A stretch of 64,000 bases of DNA, from positions 62,001 through 126,000 of the forward strand of contig DATJSU010000029.1 in NCBI GenBank assembly GCA_035503915.1. The letters are read 5' to 3'. How positions within the stretch are numbered: position 1 is the first letter of the stretch; the number at the start of each line of letters is the position of its first letter. The notes beneath the pieces were generated by a model. The model made no database searches and had not been told where the DNA came from. It saw only the letters and a program-made list of their open reading frames with translations. The DNA is from DATJMJ01 sp035503915. GTDB lineage: Bacteria; Actinomycetota; Acidimicrobiia; Acidimicrobiales; Palsa-688. A program made the translations under genes and the position numbers. Below, piece after piece: positions 34,865-43,044 of this stretch.

Positions 34865-35467
34865 TTACGGCTGGGACGGGCGAGGGGGCGAGAGCTTCCA
34901 CGCGGCGAGGTCGCTCAGCTCATCGACATCGGCAAAGTCCTCCACCGTCACACCCCTGGGCCACTTTTCCGCGGTGGCAACATCAGGTACCGAGCGCGCT
35001 AGCAAGGCCCTCATAGAACGCTCGCCCGCCGCCACCAATTGCACCGCCAGGCGCAGGTCGCCTGCCGACCAGCGGGCACAGAGGGGCTGGAGCCGGCCGC
35101 CAACCAAGGGCACGACCGAAGCCTCGCCTGGCCAAGCGGCCAAGTACTCAAGGACGGTGGAGCCCAAATTGGGCATATCGCCGGCCACGACCAGGACCGG
35201 CCCGAGAAACCCTTGTCCGTCGAGCGCCAGCGCTCCCGCAGAGACGGCGGCCAGCGGGCCCGAACCAGGAGGCTCTTCTCTCACCGCTGGCAGGCCGGAA
35301 CACCCAGAGCCGACTTCGACGGCAGTGGCAACAAGGCCCCGCAGCAAAGCCGCCAAACGGGCGGTGTTCGGGGCACCTCCGACCTCGAGGGTCATCTTGT
35401 CGAAACCCATGCGCTTGGAAGCTCCGCCAGTGAGCAAGATCCCCGCGACCCGAGCGGCTTTGTCCAT
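34865..35467 (-). CDS. mobA: MobA-like molybdenum cofactor guanylyltransferase / NTP transferase
   Basis: This 200-residue nucleotidyltransferase opens with ILLTGGASKRMGFDKMTLEVGG, the MobA/MocA pyrophosphorylase signature (LxGGxSxRMGxDK). It has SGPLAAVSAGA and VVAGDMPNL as the metal/nucleotide loop, and PLCARWSAGDL near the C-terminus, which is MobA-like. It probably attaches GMP (or CMP) to the molybdenum cofactor. It is convergent with the sensor kinase and not next to other moa or moe genes, so the exact nucleotide or cofactor is inferred. Confidence 0.82.
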   Translation of the reverse strand: MDKAARVAGILLTGGASKRMGFDKMTLEVGGAPNTARLAALLRGLVATAVEVGSGCSGLPAVREEPPGSGPLAAVSAGALALDGQGFLGPVLVVAGDMPNLGSTVLEYLAAWPGEASVVPLVGGRLQPLCARWSAGDLRLAVQLVAAGERSMRALLARSVPDVATAEKWPRGVTVEDFADVDELSDLAAWKLSPPRPSQP

Positions 35468-35686
35468 CTTCGATGCAACCTATCCTGAATGGCTCAACTG
35501 GAACAGACGTTCGCCGGGGGCAGCGGGCCCCACGGCCTCATCGGCACGAATGTCCTTCGCGGTTGCCGGCTTACGCCGCTGCCCGGGTCTGCGGGCTAAC
35601 CTGCGCCACATGAAATCAGCTCTTACGCGGGTTCGAAACGCCAGCGCGGGTTGTCCTCCCGGGCTGCGCTCCGCCGGAGCTTGTGA

Positions 35687-35854
35687 ATGACGCCGTTCTA
35701 CGTTGCAGGAGCATTGCTCATCGTTGCACAGATCCTCGGTATTTATGCCCTTGTCACCCGCAAGGCCGATTTTCTTTTTGCCCTCATCATGCTCGTCCTC
35801 GTCCTAGCCGCCCTGGCCTCTGGCGCCGACGGCGCTTACACCCAACTGCGCTAA
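35687..35854 (+). CDS. Small two-TM membrane protein (55 residues)
   Basis: ATG 35687 opens a 55-codon frame ending in TAA at 35852-35854. It is preceded by CGGAG with a seven-base spacer. The product has two hydrophobic helices (VAGALLIVAQILGIYALV and FLFALIMLVLVLAALASG) joined by TRKAD, and ends DGAYTQLR. No family was recognised. It is 30 bases upstream of the ABC substrate-binding protein on the same strand and may share its transcript. The ribosome site, compact membrane pattern and tight spacing support a real gene. Confidence 0.65.
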   Translation: MTPFYVAGALLIVAQILGIYALVTRKADFLFALIMLVLVLAALASGADGAYTQLR

Positions 35855-35884
35855 GAGACCCTGTTCGACTGGAGAGTAACTGAC

Positions 35885-36979
35885 TTGAACTTCCCAACCG
35901 GGGCCAGCCCTCGACGCGCGGGCGGGACGCTGCTGGCTCTCGGCTTGTTGCTTTGGCCGGCACCGCCAAACGCGATCGCCGCCAACAGGCCCGTACCAGC
36001 AACCGGTGCGCGCCCGCCGGCAGTTGCCGAGTGCCAGTCCAACCGCGCTGCTGGGACCATCAAGTTCGTCTCGCCCTTTGGCTATGACGCCTCAGCCGGC
36101 ATCATCGACGTCTACGCCGCCCTCAAGTTGGGCTACTTCAAGGACCTCTGCTTGGACGTCGATTTCATCGACGCCCCACCCGGCACGGCCTACACGCTCG
36201 TCTCAGCCGGCACAGCTCAGGTCACCGGGGAAGGCAGTGCTGCCGACGCAATGGTGGCAGAGGCACACGGGGCGAACTTCGTCGGGGTGTCGACGTTCGG
36301 CGACACTTCTGACTACGTGCTCCTTACGAGGAAGAGCATCACAAACTTAAAGCAACTACAAGGCAAAGTCCTCGGCTACCACACGGTCCTACCCGTCGTG
36401 CTCCATGAGATGCTCGTCAAGGCGGGCGTCAAGTTGAGCAAGGTCATCTTGGTGAACGACACGGCCTACAACCCGCTCCTGCTCGTGGACGGGCACTACG
36501 ACGCTCTCCAGGCGTACGAGTCCAACGAGCCCATCACCCTGCGAGCGGACCACGAACCTTTCAATATGTGGGCACCGGCGCAGTTCGGCGTTTCAGGGAC
36601 CTTCAACGTCCAGGTGGTGAACCGGGTTTTCCTTACGGACCACAGGACGGCAGCCGCCGACTTTCTCCGGGCGGAGCTCCATGCGTTTTACTTCTGCCTC
36701 GACCATGCGAGCACCTGCGTCGGCTACCTCGCCAAGGCTTCCCCAACGTCTTTCGACGTCGCACACGCCGAGCAGGAATGGCAAATCGAGAGCTCCCTTG
36801 CCGAGCACCACCACCTCCCAGGCAAAGGTATCGGGGTTCAAACGGCCACTGAGTGGCAGCCAGAGGCGGCTGCACTCCTCGAGTACAAGTTGGTGGCACG
36901 GCCCGTCGACCTGCTGGACGCGCAGGACACGGCCCTGGCAGCGTCGCTCTATAGGGGCACCCAATTGACCTGGCCCTAG
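35885..36979 (+). CDS. ABC transporter substrate-binding protein, NMT1/THI5/SsuA type
   Basis: This 364-residue exported binding protein has an N-terminal signal sequence (TLLALGLLLWPAPPNAIA), then a type II periplasmic-binding fold of the NMT1/SsuA group. Family-typical segments are AALKLGYFKDLCLDVDFID, SAGTAQVTGEGSAADAM, NLKQLQGKVLGYH and NDTAYNPLLLVDGHYDALQAYESNEP. The TTG start is preceded by GGAGAG. It has no lipobox that I can identify. The permease and ATPase genes that complete the importer lie convergent just downstream. The ligand (a thiamine precursor, sulfonate, nitrile or similar) cannot be told from sequence. Confidence 0.85.
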   Translation: MNFPTGASPRRAGGTLLALGLLLWPAPPNAIAANRPVPATGARPPAVAECQSNRAAGTIKFVSPFGYDASAGIIDVYAALKLGYFKDLCLDVDFIDAPPGTAYTLVSAGTAQVTGEGSAADAMVAEAHGANFVGVSTFGDTSDYVLLTRKSITNLKQLQGKVLGYHTVLPVVLHEMLVKAGVKLSKVILVNDTAYNPLLLVDGHYDALQAYESNEPITLRADHEPFNMWAPAQFGVSGTFNVQVVNRVFLTDHRTAAADFLRAELHAFYFCLDHASTCVGYLAKASPTSFDVAHAEQEWQIESSLAEHHHLPGKGIGVQTATEWQPEAAALLEYKLVARPVDLLDAQDTALAASLYRGTQLTWP

Positions 36980-37029
36980 AGGCCGCCAACGCGCCCCATA
37001 GACCCGGGCCGAGAGGCAGGGCGCCTAGG

Positions 37030-37839
37030 CTATTGCGCCACCGATGGGTGCCAGGCGAGCACCCTCCGCTCGACGAGGACAACCAGGAGCGTAACAAGAA
37101 GGCCGAGCACAGATAGGCAGAACACCCCCGAGTACATCCCAGCCAGGTAGTTGTTCTCGTCCGAGATGTAGATGAGGGACCCGAGCCCGTTTTCGTTCCC
37201 CGCCGCGGTGAACTCAGCAACTACTGCACCGATGAGAGAAAGTGGGAAACATATCCGGGCGGCCGCAAAGAGGAACGGTAAGCTCGACGGCAGCCGGAGC
37301 CGGTAGAGGATGTCCCACCTCGAAGCGTTGAGAGTTACGAAGTAGCGAAGGGCTTCTGGGTCGGCCGAGCGCAGCCCCGCAAGCGAATTTATCAGCAGCG
37401 GGAAAAAAACGATGATCCCGGTGACGATGTACCTCGGCGTGTAACCAAAACCCAACGCCGTTGCGAGGCCCGGTGCGAGGGCGACCACGGGCGTGACGTT
37501 GATCACAACGGCTAGCGGCATCACGGCCCGTTCCACGACCTTGAAGTGCCCCATGGCGACGGCGAGCCCAAATGCAACAACAAAGCTGACGCCCAGCCCG
37601 ACCCCCGTCTCTTGCAAGGTGGTTGCTGCCGCGTCGAGGTACTCCCGAGGGTGCGAAGTGAGCTCAGACCCGACAGCGCCGAGCGAGGGCAGGAGGAACT
37701 TATTGCGGAGAGCAACGAGTTGCCACCCGAGAGCAAGCAGGGCGAGAAGCGCCGCGGGCGGCACAACAGCGCTCGCGACGGGTAACAAGTGGCTGCGCCA
37801 CAACGACTTCTGAGCCCGTGGAGCAGCGTCGGCCATCAT
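37030..37839 (-). CDS. ABC transporter permease (SsuC/TauC-like)
   Basis: This 269-residue integral membrane protein has about six TM segments and the BPD_transp_1 EAA-loop region FFPLLINSLAGLRSADPEALRYF. The start ATG overlaps the stop of the ATPase gene (ATGA), so the two are coupled. It ends 50 bases from the binding-protein gene, which is on the other strand. Together they make a complete importer of the aliphatic sulfonate/NMT1 group. Confidence 0.9.
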   Translation of the reverse strand: MMADAAPRAQKSLWRSHLLPVASAVVPPAALLALLALGWQLVALRNKFLLPSLGAVGSELTSHPREYLDAAATTLQETGVGLGVSFVVAFGLAVAMGHFKVVERAVMPLAVVINVTPVVALAPGLATALGFGYTPRYIVTGIIVFFPLLINSLAGLRSADPEALRYFVTLNASRWDILYRLRLPSSLPFLFAAARICFPLSLIGAVVAEFTAAGNENGLGSLIYISDENNYLAGMYSGVFCLSVLGLLVTLLVVLVERRVLAWHPSVAQ

Positions 37840-38693
37840 CGGTCTCGCTCTGGGTTGTTGACAGCGAGGAGAGCGAGCCGGATCTCGCGTTCAATTTCCC
37901 TGAACTCGGTTGTAACTTCGACGAGGGTTCCCCGCGGGCGAGCGAGCGGCACCTCGATCACCGCAGCAGCCTTGCCCGGCGCGCGGGTCATGACCACCAC
38001 CAAGTCTGAGAGCAAGACAGCCTCTGGCACCGAATGGCTTACGAACACGACCGTCGTGCGTTGGGACTGCCAAAGCTCGATCAGCTCTCGCCTGAGGACT
38101 TCGCTCGTGAGCTCATCCACAGCCGAAAACGGCTCGTCCATCAGCAAAACAGCCGGTTCGTGGACAAAAGCGCGCGCGATCGCAACACGCTGGCGCATCC
38201 CTCCTGACAGCTGCGCGGGGTACCTGTCGAGCGCGTCGCCGAGACCGAGCGCACTGAGGACGTCCATCGGGTCGCGCTTTTGGCTCCCAGATTGGTCATT
38301 TGCGGAGCGGCTGAGCTCGAGCGGGAGCCGTGCATTTTCCAGCACAGTGCGCCATGGCAACAGGGCGAGGGACTGGGGCACGTAGCCGATGTGCTTTGCC
38401 TGACGGGCGTTATCGACGCTTTCGCCGAACACCGATATATTGCCGGAGTCGGGCCTCTCGATGCCGGCCAGCATGTGCAGCAGGGTCGACTTCCCGCAAC
38501 CGCTCGGGCCAATGAGGGTGACGAAGCGCCCCCGCGTCACCTCCAGGCTCATGCCATCAAGCGCCGGCACGCGTGCACCGTTGGAACGGTACGACTTACT
38601 GACGCCCGATACGAGCAGGCCAGGCTCCTCTGCCACCCCTTGTTTCCTAGCAGGCGAAGGGCCACCGCCTGTGACCACGCAACGTGGCCGCAA
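37836..38693 (-). CDS. ABC transporter ATP-binding protein
   Basis: This 285-residue ATPase has Walker A GPSGCGKST (62-70), Q-loop YVPQSLALLPW, signature LSGGMRQRV, Walker B VLLMDEP and the H-loop VSHSVPEA. This is the SsuB/TauB type that serves NMT1-like importers. The first 25 residues are an unconserved extension, so the true start may be later, for example near MRPRC or further in. It is divergent from the Rpf-like gene. Confidence 0.92.
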   Translation of the reverse strand: MRPRCVVTGGGPSPARKQGVAEEPGLLVSGVSKSYRSNGARVPALDGMSLEVTRGRFVTLIGPSGCGKSTLLHMLAGIERPDSGNISVFGESVDNARQAKHIGYVPQSLALLPWRTVLENARLPLELSRSANDQSGSQKRDPMDVLSALGLGDALDRYPAQLSGGMRQRVAIARAFVHEPAVLLMDEPFSAVDELTSEVLRRELIELWQSQRTTVVFVSHSVPEAVLLSDLVVVMTRAPGKAAAVIEVPLARPRGTLVEVTTEFREIEREIRLALLAVNNPERDR

Positions 38694-38755
38694 AAGAGCG
38701 CTCGGCTGCCCGGGGTGGCCTGGCCAAGTAGCGAGCCGCTATTGTTCCGGAGGTC

Positions 38756-40069
38756 GTGGCGTGCCGCCAGCCCGGATGGGCAGCTGGGGCGCTGCGGGTA
38801 GCCAGGGCCCTTGGGGCGGCCCTGGTCGGCCTAGCGGCAGCTATAGCCGGCCTCGGCGCGCTCGGAACGCACGCCGGCGCCGACCAGATCGAGACTGCCA
38901 AAGCCCAGGTAGCGGCGCTGGAAGCCCAAGCCGTCAAGGTTGCCGGCCAAGTGCACACCTGGACGGTACGTTACAACGAGCGGTTCGCCACTTCGCTCTA
39001 CTTGCGCCACCAGGCCGACCTGACGCGCTCGGAACTGTTGGCCTTGCGTGCAGGCCTTGCGCGTACGAAGTCCGTCCTGCAAGAAGAAGCCCTGCTCGCC
39101 TACACCAACGTCCTGCCAAGCATGGGCGTGGTCACTGGGGCCCAAGGCACAGCGGTCGACGACCTCGAAAGGGCGACCTACCAAAGGGTCGCCGCCGGAG
39201 ACATCTCAAAGACCCTGGACGTCTATGGGGCGCAAGCATCTGCCGTCGAGACGGCTCTCACGAGCTACGAACGCCAGCTATCCGCGAGCCTCGCGGCGGT
39301 ACGCGTCGCCGCAGAGGCGCGTGCCCAGGCCCTTTCGGAGGCCCGAGGGATGCAAGCTCTCGTCGACCAAGCCAACCTCAAGGTCGCCCGCTTGGAAGCC
39401 GTCCGGAAGGCGGCCATCGGGCCGCCCGTTGGGGACGGGATCGTACGGGCCGTGATGGACCAGCTCAACGGTGTCCCCCAGGCTCCGGCCGATCCTTTGT
39501 CGCCCCCCGCTGCGCACCCGAGCACAACGATCGTGAACACCTCCACGACGCTCAGCGGCGGGAGCCCTACAACCGGCGTCCCCACTCTCGCCACCCGGCT
39601 GGTCCCGGCACCGACTACCTCCCCATCAAGCACGCTCCCATCTACGACCACTGGCGCCACGACGACGACCACCAGCGCTCCGCCCCATCCGCCTACCACG
39701 ACGACAACCACTGCCCTCCCGACGACCGTGCCGCCGACTACCGCCGCCCCGCCAACGACCTCGCCGCCGACTACCGCCGCCCCGCCGACGACCGTGCCAC
39801 CAACCACGGACGCGGGTGCGCACCCGCCGCCGTTGGGAGGCGTCTGGCTCGAGCTGCGAGAGTGCGAGTCGGGGGACGACTATGCGGAAGACACGGGGAA
39901 CGGCTACTACGGCGCCTACCAGTTCTCCGAGCCGACATGGGCTGCGCTCGGCTACCCGGGACGGCCCGACCTGGAGCCATACTGGCTGCAGGACCAAGCT
40001 GCCCAACGATTGGAGGCGGCGGGTGGTTGGGGCCAGTGGCCAGCCTGCAGCGCCGCGCTGGGCCTTTGA
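38756..40069 (+). CDS. Secreted coiled-coil protein with Rpf-like transglycosylase domain
   Basis: This 437-residue protein has an N-terminal hydrophobic export segment (VARALGAALVGLAAAIAGLGALG), then an alpha-helical coiled-coil region of about 200 residues (DQIETAKAQVAALEAQAVKV...). A Thr/Pro/Ala-rich linker of about 110 residues and a C-terminal domain of about 75 residues of the resuscitation-promoting-factor/lysozyme-like type follow. The latter contains LRECESGDDY with the catalytic Glu, then GNGYYGAYQFSEPTWAALG. It should cleave peptidoglycan. The GTG start is preceded by CCGGAGG. The coil-linker-Rpf layout resembles NlpC-like and RipA-type wall-associated proteins. Confidence 0.88.
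   Translation: MACRQPGWAAGALRVARALGAALVGLAAAIAGLGALGTHAGADQIETAKAQVAALEAQAVKVAGQVHTWTVRYNERFATSLYLRHQADLTRSELLALRAGLARTKSVLQEEALLAYTNVLPSMGVVTGAQGTAVDDLERATYQRVAAGDISKTLDVYGAQASAVETALTSYERQLSASLAAVRVAAEARAQALSEARGMQALVDQANLKVARLEAVRKAAIGPPVGDGIVRAVMDQLNGVPQAPADPLSPPAAHPSTTIVNTSTTLSGGSPTTGVPTLATRLVPAPTTSPSSTLPSTTTGATTTTTSAPPHPPTTTTTTALPTTVPPTTAAPPTTSPPTTAAPPTTVPPTTDAGAHPPPLGGVWLELRECESGDDYAEDTGNGYYGAYQFSEPTWAALGYPGRPDLEPYWLQDQAAQRLEAAGGWGQWPACSAALGL
39731..39796 (+). repeat. Two 33-bp tandem repeats in the Thr/Pro linker
   Basis: Units begin at 39731 and 39764. Each encodes eleven residues (PTTAAPPTTSP and PTTAAPPTTVP) and the two differ at only a few bases. This is the most regular part of the low-complexity linker in the Rpf-like gene and could vary in copy number between strains. 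Confidence 0.8.
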
Positions 40070-40071
40070 GC

Positions 40072-40086
40072 AGGGCTCTGAGCCCT
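40072..40086 (+). terminator. Possible short intrinsic terminator after the Rpf-like gene
   Basis: AGGGCT and AGCCCT form a six-pair stem around a three-base loop, starting three bases after the stop codon and followed by TTTGG. The T run is short, so support is weak. Confidence 0.35.
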
Positions 40087-40215
40087 TTGGCTCTCTAGTC
40101 TCGGCTTAGTTCTTAACAGGTCTGTCTTCCCGGTCCATCCCTATCGGTCACTCCAGCCCGGCGCCCCTCTCCCGGCGTTCAAGGCCCCCCTTTCCTGGGT
40201 AGGTGTTGTATTGAG

Positions 40216-40917
40216 ATGCAACCTCCCGGCCGGACGACGGGTGCGGCGCAAACGTGGGAGAAGCCCGACGAGGCGCAGGCCGCGCCGGTACTCCACTGGT
40301 GCGTTATCGCGTTAGCTGCTTGCTGCATCATTTACGGCGCCGTGATGCTGGCAATGGGCCCGGTACTACCGGCCACGGGCGCCATGGGCGCAGGCGCCGC
40401 TTTGGCGATCACTTGGGGACGACCTCCTCATCGGCGTTGCCCTCCCCCCCGGCAGGCAAACGCCTCCCTCGATGCTCCCCAGGCCGCAGCGACGCCTCTC
40501 CAAGGCAACACCTCCGTCACGAACGGCAACAGATCCCCAGCCGCCGCGCCGTGGAGCAGCGATGCAGGCAGAGCTAGGCCGAAGCCGGGGGACCCGGACC
40601 TTTACCTCGACTTGGGCTCGGTAGAGGTGCACGCTGTTTATGTCCTCGGAGCGGAGCTGTTCACCCACCTTCGTGGCGGTAGCGGTGAGCGCCGCGACCC
40701 CGCGACAGGCGACCGGCGCTACATCCAAACAAGCGACGTCTCGCTCACGTGGCGCTGCCCCGGTAAGCGCGCTGCCGCCCGGCTGGCAGAGCAGCTGAAC
40801 ATGTGGGAAGCCGGGCATACGCCTCTCCGCTTGCTGGCGCCCTACGGCCGCTCTGCCCTCCTCATGGAAAACGACGACAACTGGCTCCTGCTACCCGAAC
40901 TGCGCCTCACGACTTGA
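40216..40917 (+). CDS. Hypothetical membrane protein
   Basis: This 233-residue protein has two hydrophobic segments near the N-terminus (LHWCVIALAACCIIYGAVMLAM and a following Gly/Ala-rich stretch), a Pro/Ala/Ser-rich middle and a C-terminal part of about 100 residues with recognisable secondary structure (DLYLDLGSVEVHAVYVLGAELF, LLMENDDNWLLLPEL). I know of no named family. Its stop codon lies inside the -35 box of the ArsR gene that follows. Confidence 0.6.
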   Translation: MQPPGRTTGAAQTWEKPDEAQAAPVLHWCVIALAACCIIYGAVMLAMGPVLPATGAMGAGAALAITWGRPPHRRCPPPRQANASLDAPQAAATPLQGNTSVTNGNRSPAAAPWSSDAGRARPKPGDPDLYLDLGSVEVHAVYVLGAELFTHLRGGSGERRDPATGDRRYIQTSDVSLTWRCPGKRAAARLAEQLNMWEAGHTPLRLLAPYGRSALLMENDDNWLLLPELRLTT

Positions 40918-40943
40918 CCGCCACTTAGCTATCTGACTAGATA
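40914..40943 (+). promoter_or_regulatory. Candidate promoter of the ArsR-family gene
   Basis: TTGACC (40914-40919) and TAGATA (40938-40943) are separated by 18 bases, and the second box ends five bases before the GTG start. No Shine-Dalgarno sequence is seen, so a leaderless transcript is likely. The -10 box lies inside the large palindrome at 40921-40952. Confidence 0.6.
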
Positions 40944-40952
40944 GCTAAGTGG
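40921..40952. promoter_or_regulatory. Perfect 14-bp inverted repeat: ArsR-type operator over the start codon
   Basis: CCACTTAGCTATCT and its exact complement flank the four-base centre GACT. The palindrome runs from just after the -35 box through the -10 box to the GTG start (40949-40951). ArsR-family repressors bind AT-rich imperfect palindromes in their own promoters, and this is an unusually AT-rich 32 bp in a GC-rich genome. Autorepression by the gene it precedes is the simplest reading. Confidence 0.75.
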
Positions 40953-41407
40953 CTGCTGACAAAGATGAAGAGGCTGTCGAGGCTGTCTTCAAGGCCCTCG
41001 CCGACCCCACAAGGCGCCAGATCCTCAAGTTGCTCCGCAACGGGGAAGTACCTGCCGGCGAGATCGCCGGGTCTTTCCCGATCTCCGGGCCCTCCGTGTC
41101 GAGGCACCTGGCGCTCCTAAAGAGCGCTGGCCTTATCGGGGAACGGCGCCAAGCGAACCGGATCCTCTACTCGCTCGAGCCAAGCCGGCTCACATCGGCC
41201 GTCGCCCCGTGGCTGTTGTCGGTTTGCCCAGAAGTTCTTGCCTTGGTTGGAGGAAAGAGAAAAAAGAAAGAGAAAGCCTCGCAAAAGGCCCCCGCCAAAG
41301 AGAAACGACGCGGGAGTGGCTCGCCCGTTCAACTAAAGGGAGCGAGCGGCGGGCACTCGCGTCCCGAGACCGACAAAGCCCTCCCAGTCACCCAAGCAAA
41401 CAACTGA
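40949..41407 (+). CDS. ArsR/SmtB-family transcriptional repressor
   Basis: This 152-residue protein has a winged-helix core in residues 9-95: AVFKALADPTRRQILKLLRNG, then AGEIAGSFPISGPSVSRHLALLKSAGLI, then RQANRILYSLE. It lacks the CxC metal-binding motif of classic ArsR/SmtB sensors and fits the SdpR-like group. The C-terminal 50 residues are lysine- and serine-rich (KRKKKEKASQK...) and are probably disordered. The gene runs convergently into the next gene and overlaps it by 79 bases. Its start codon lies in its own presumed operator. Confidence 0.9.
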   Translation: MAADKDEEAVEAVFKALADPTRRQILKLLRNGEVPAGEIAGSFPISGPSVSRHLALLKSAGLIGERRQANRILYSLEPSRLTSAVAPWLLSVCPEVLALVGGKRKKKEKASQKAPAKEKRRGSGSPVQLKGASGGHSRPETDKALPVTQANN

Positions 41408-42027
41408 GCCGTCGTACCGGCGATCTCAACCGCCTCCCCGCTGCCCGCCACCCAGTGCTGGTCGGCGTCTGTGGCGGCGAGGTAAACGGCAATGCCAGGG
41501 GGCAACCGTCGCGGGAGCTTCAGCATCGCGCGGTCCATCTCTTCGACGACCCATTCAAAGGGCCAGTCCTCGGGCGAATAGGCACACCCGAGGTCGACAT
41601 GGTGGACCTCGACCTCGCGGAGACGGCTTATGACTCGGCCCGGCCCGATCTTGACTTGCCCGCCCAGACCGTTACAGGCGGCGTCCCAAACCGTCTCAGG
41701 TGCACTGGCCAAGGCCGCAGCGGCAGCCATGCTCGCTTCACGCAAACGCTTCTCGAGCTCAACAACTGGCCGTCCCCTGCCAGCCTCGATGGCAGCATTT
41801 CGAGCCGCCTCCCCACCGGGGTAGACCTCCCCGATCTGGCCCCTCTGGGCTGCTTCAACGACCCGGAGAAGGGCTTCTGCATTGGCCGCAAGGTGCGTCA
41901 GGACCATCGCGCGGTCCCATCCTGGCAAGAGGCTCGGCTGCGAGACGGCAACGTCGTCCAGCCCCGAGACCGTGGCAAGCAGCTTTGCGGTGGCCGCGTC
42001 GACCCGTGAAAGATAGGGGTTCTTCAT
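41329..42027 (-). CDS. Maleylpyruvate isomerase/DinB-like protein (MDMPI family)
   Basis: This 232-residue member of the mycothiol-dependent maleylpyruvate isomerase superfamily has an N-terminal four-helix DinB-like fold with the metal-binding residues in LTHLAANAEAL and VEVHHVDLG, the usual His pair. The C-terminal part fits the sterol-carrier-like MDMPI_C domain. The exact reaction is unknown, since many members are thiol-dependent transferases. It overlaps the ArsR gene tail to tail by 79 bases. Confidence 0.85.
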   Translation of the reverse strand: MKNPYLSRVDAATAKLLATVSGLDDVAVSQPSLLPGWDRAMVLTHLAANAEALLRVVEAAQRGQIGEVYPGGEAARNAAIEAGRGRPVVELEKRLREASMAAAAALASAPETVWDAACNGLGGQVKIGPGRVISRLREVEVHHVDLGCAYSPEDWPFEWVVEEMDRAMLKLPRRLPPGIAVYLAATDADQHWVAGSGEAVEIAGTTAQLFAWVTGRALSVSGRECPPLAPFS

Positions 42028-42087
42028 GGTTACCCGAGCCAGGGTAGTGCTCCCTGGCGCCGGGTGCGGCCCTTGGCGTCCGCTCCC

Positions 42088-43044
42088 CTAGCTTGCGAAT
42101 TGCGCTTCGAGGAGGCCAATCGCGGCCTTTACGTCAGATGCGACGACGGTGTTGCGGCCGCTTGCTGCGGGCCATGCGGCAAAGCCGAGCCTCTGCACCT
42201 CCAACGGCGACCCCCGTGCGGCGGCGCATGCAAGCTCGAGAGCTTCCTCATCGAAGCCGACATCGCGGTCGGCAGCCGGGACGACGAGAGCCTCCCGGGA
42301 GCAGTGGTGGTCGAAGTGCTGAAGGCGGGCCTGCCATAACGAACCGGCGAAATTGCCTGCACGAGCAAAGCGTTCGGCGAGGGGGAGCCCGGCGCTCATA
42401 AGGAAAGCGACTGGGAGCCCGGCGCTTGACATCGAGTAGGCGAGGTGCCCAAGGGCCGCCGGGACGCCTTCGACGAGCACGTCCACGTCGTCCAGCACGA
42501 CAAGTACCCCCCGCCGTTGCTCGGCGGCGCGCCGTCCCGCCTCCTCCAGTGCCAACTTGAGAAAGGACCATGGTTGGCTCGTCTCGCTTGGCACTGTTCG
42601 CAGGCGCGGCCGATCGGCGGCCCAGGTTGCCGGGACCGCTTCGTGCCGTAGCGGCACCGGCCGCCGGGTGCTCGCCGAGGTCGCTCCAGCCGGCCCCGGT
42701 GCCTTAGCCAGGCCACTCATCAACCCCATGCGACCCCCTGCTTTTTCGACAGCGACTGCGACCTGAGAAAAGGCAATTTGGCCGGGGCAGCACCTGTGGA
42801 AGACTGCCGTCCAACCAAGGCGCTCCTCGACAAGGCGAGAAATCGAACGCAGGCAAGCTGTTTTACCGAGGGCTGGTTCAGAGGCTACCAGCCTGTGAAA
42901 ACGGGGGTCCGAAGGCCCATTGACGTAGGCGTCGAGCGCGCTCTTGGTGAGCGGGGCCCAACCAAGGCCTTCGTCGTCGGGGGGGTCAACGAAATGGGGC
43001 GGTTCTATGCCGCGAAATGGCCTGTAGGGAGGGCAGTTCGTCAA
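42088..43044 (-). CDS. AAA ATPase with atypical P-loop
   Basis: This 318-residue protein has a degenerate Walker A SEPALGKT (55-62), in which Ser replaces the first Gly of GxxxxGKT, and a Walker B of the form VLVVLDDVDVL near residue 185. The rest resembles small AAA/ORC-like ATPases. Gene order and coupling are notable: its ATG overlaps the stop of the coupling-protein gene (ATGA at 43041-43044). It probably works with that protein, perhaps in DNA handling. Function unknown. Confidence 0.7.
   Translation of the reverse strand: MTNCPPYRPFRGIEPPHFVDPPDDEGLGWAPLTKSALDAYVNGPSDPRFHRLVASEPALGKTACLRSISRLVEERLGWTAVFHRCCPGQIAFSQVAVAVEKAGGRMGLMSGLAKAPGPAGATSASTRRPVPLRHEAVPATWAADRPRLRTVPSETSQPWSFLKLALEEAGRRAAEQRRGVLVVLDDVDVLVEGVPAALGHLAYSMSSAGLPVAFLMSAGLPLAERFARAGNFAGSLWQARLQHFDHHCSREALVVPAADRDVGFDEEALELACAAARGSPLEVQRLGFAAWPAASGRNTVVASDVKAAIGLLEAQFAS

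Noticed and set aside
35620..35650. GGGTTCGAAACGCC, similar to a tRNA T-loop.
   Set aside because: Stem bases do not pair and no anticodon or acceptor arm is present.
35610..35690. A 26-codon frame whose TGA overlaps the ATG of the small membrane protein, with TAACCT seven bases upstream, resembling a leaderless leader peptide.
   Set aside because: No -35 box and no conservation evidence; one short frame with such a box is expected by chance in this much sequence.
39600..39840. Repetitive Thr/Pro DNA in the Rpf-like gene considered as a CRISPR-like or satellite array.
   Set aside because: The repeats are in frame, encode a low-complexity linker and have no spacers.
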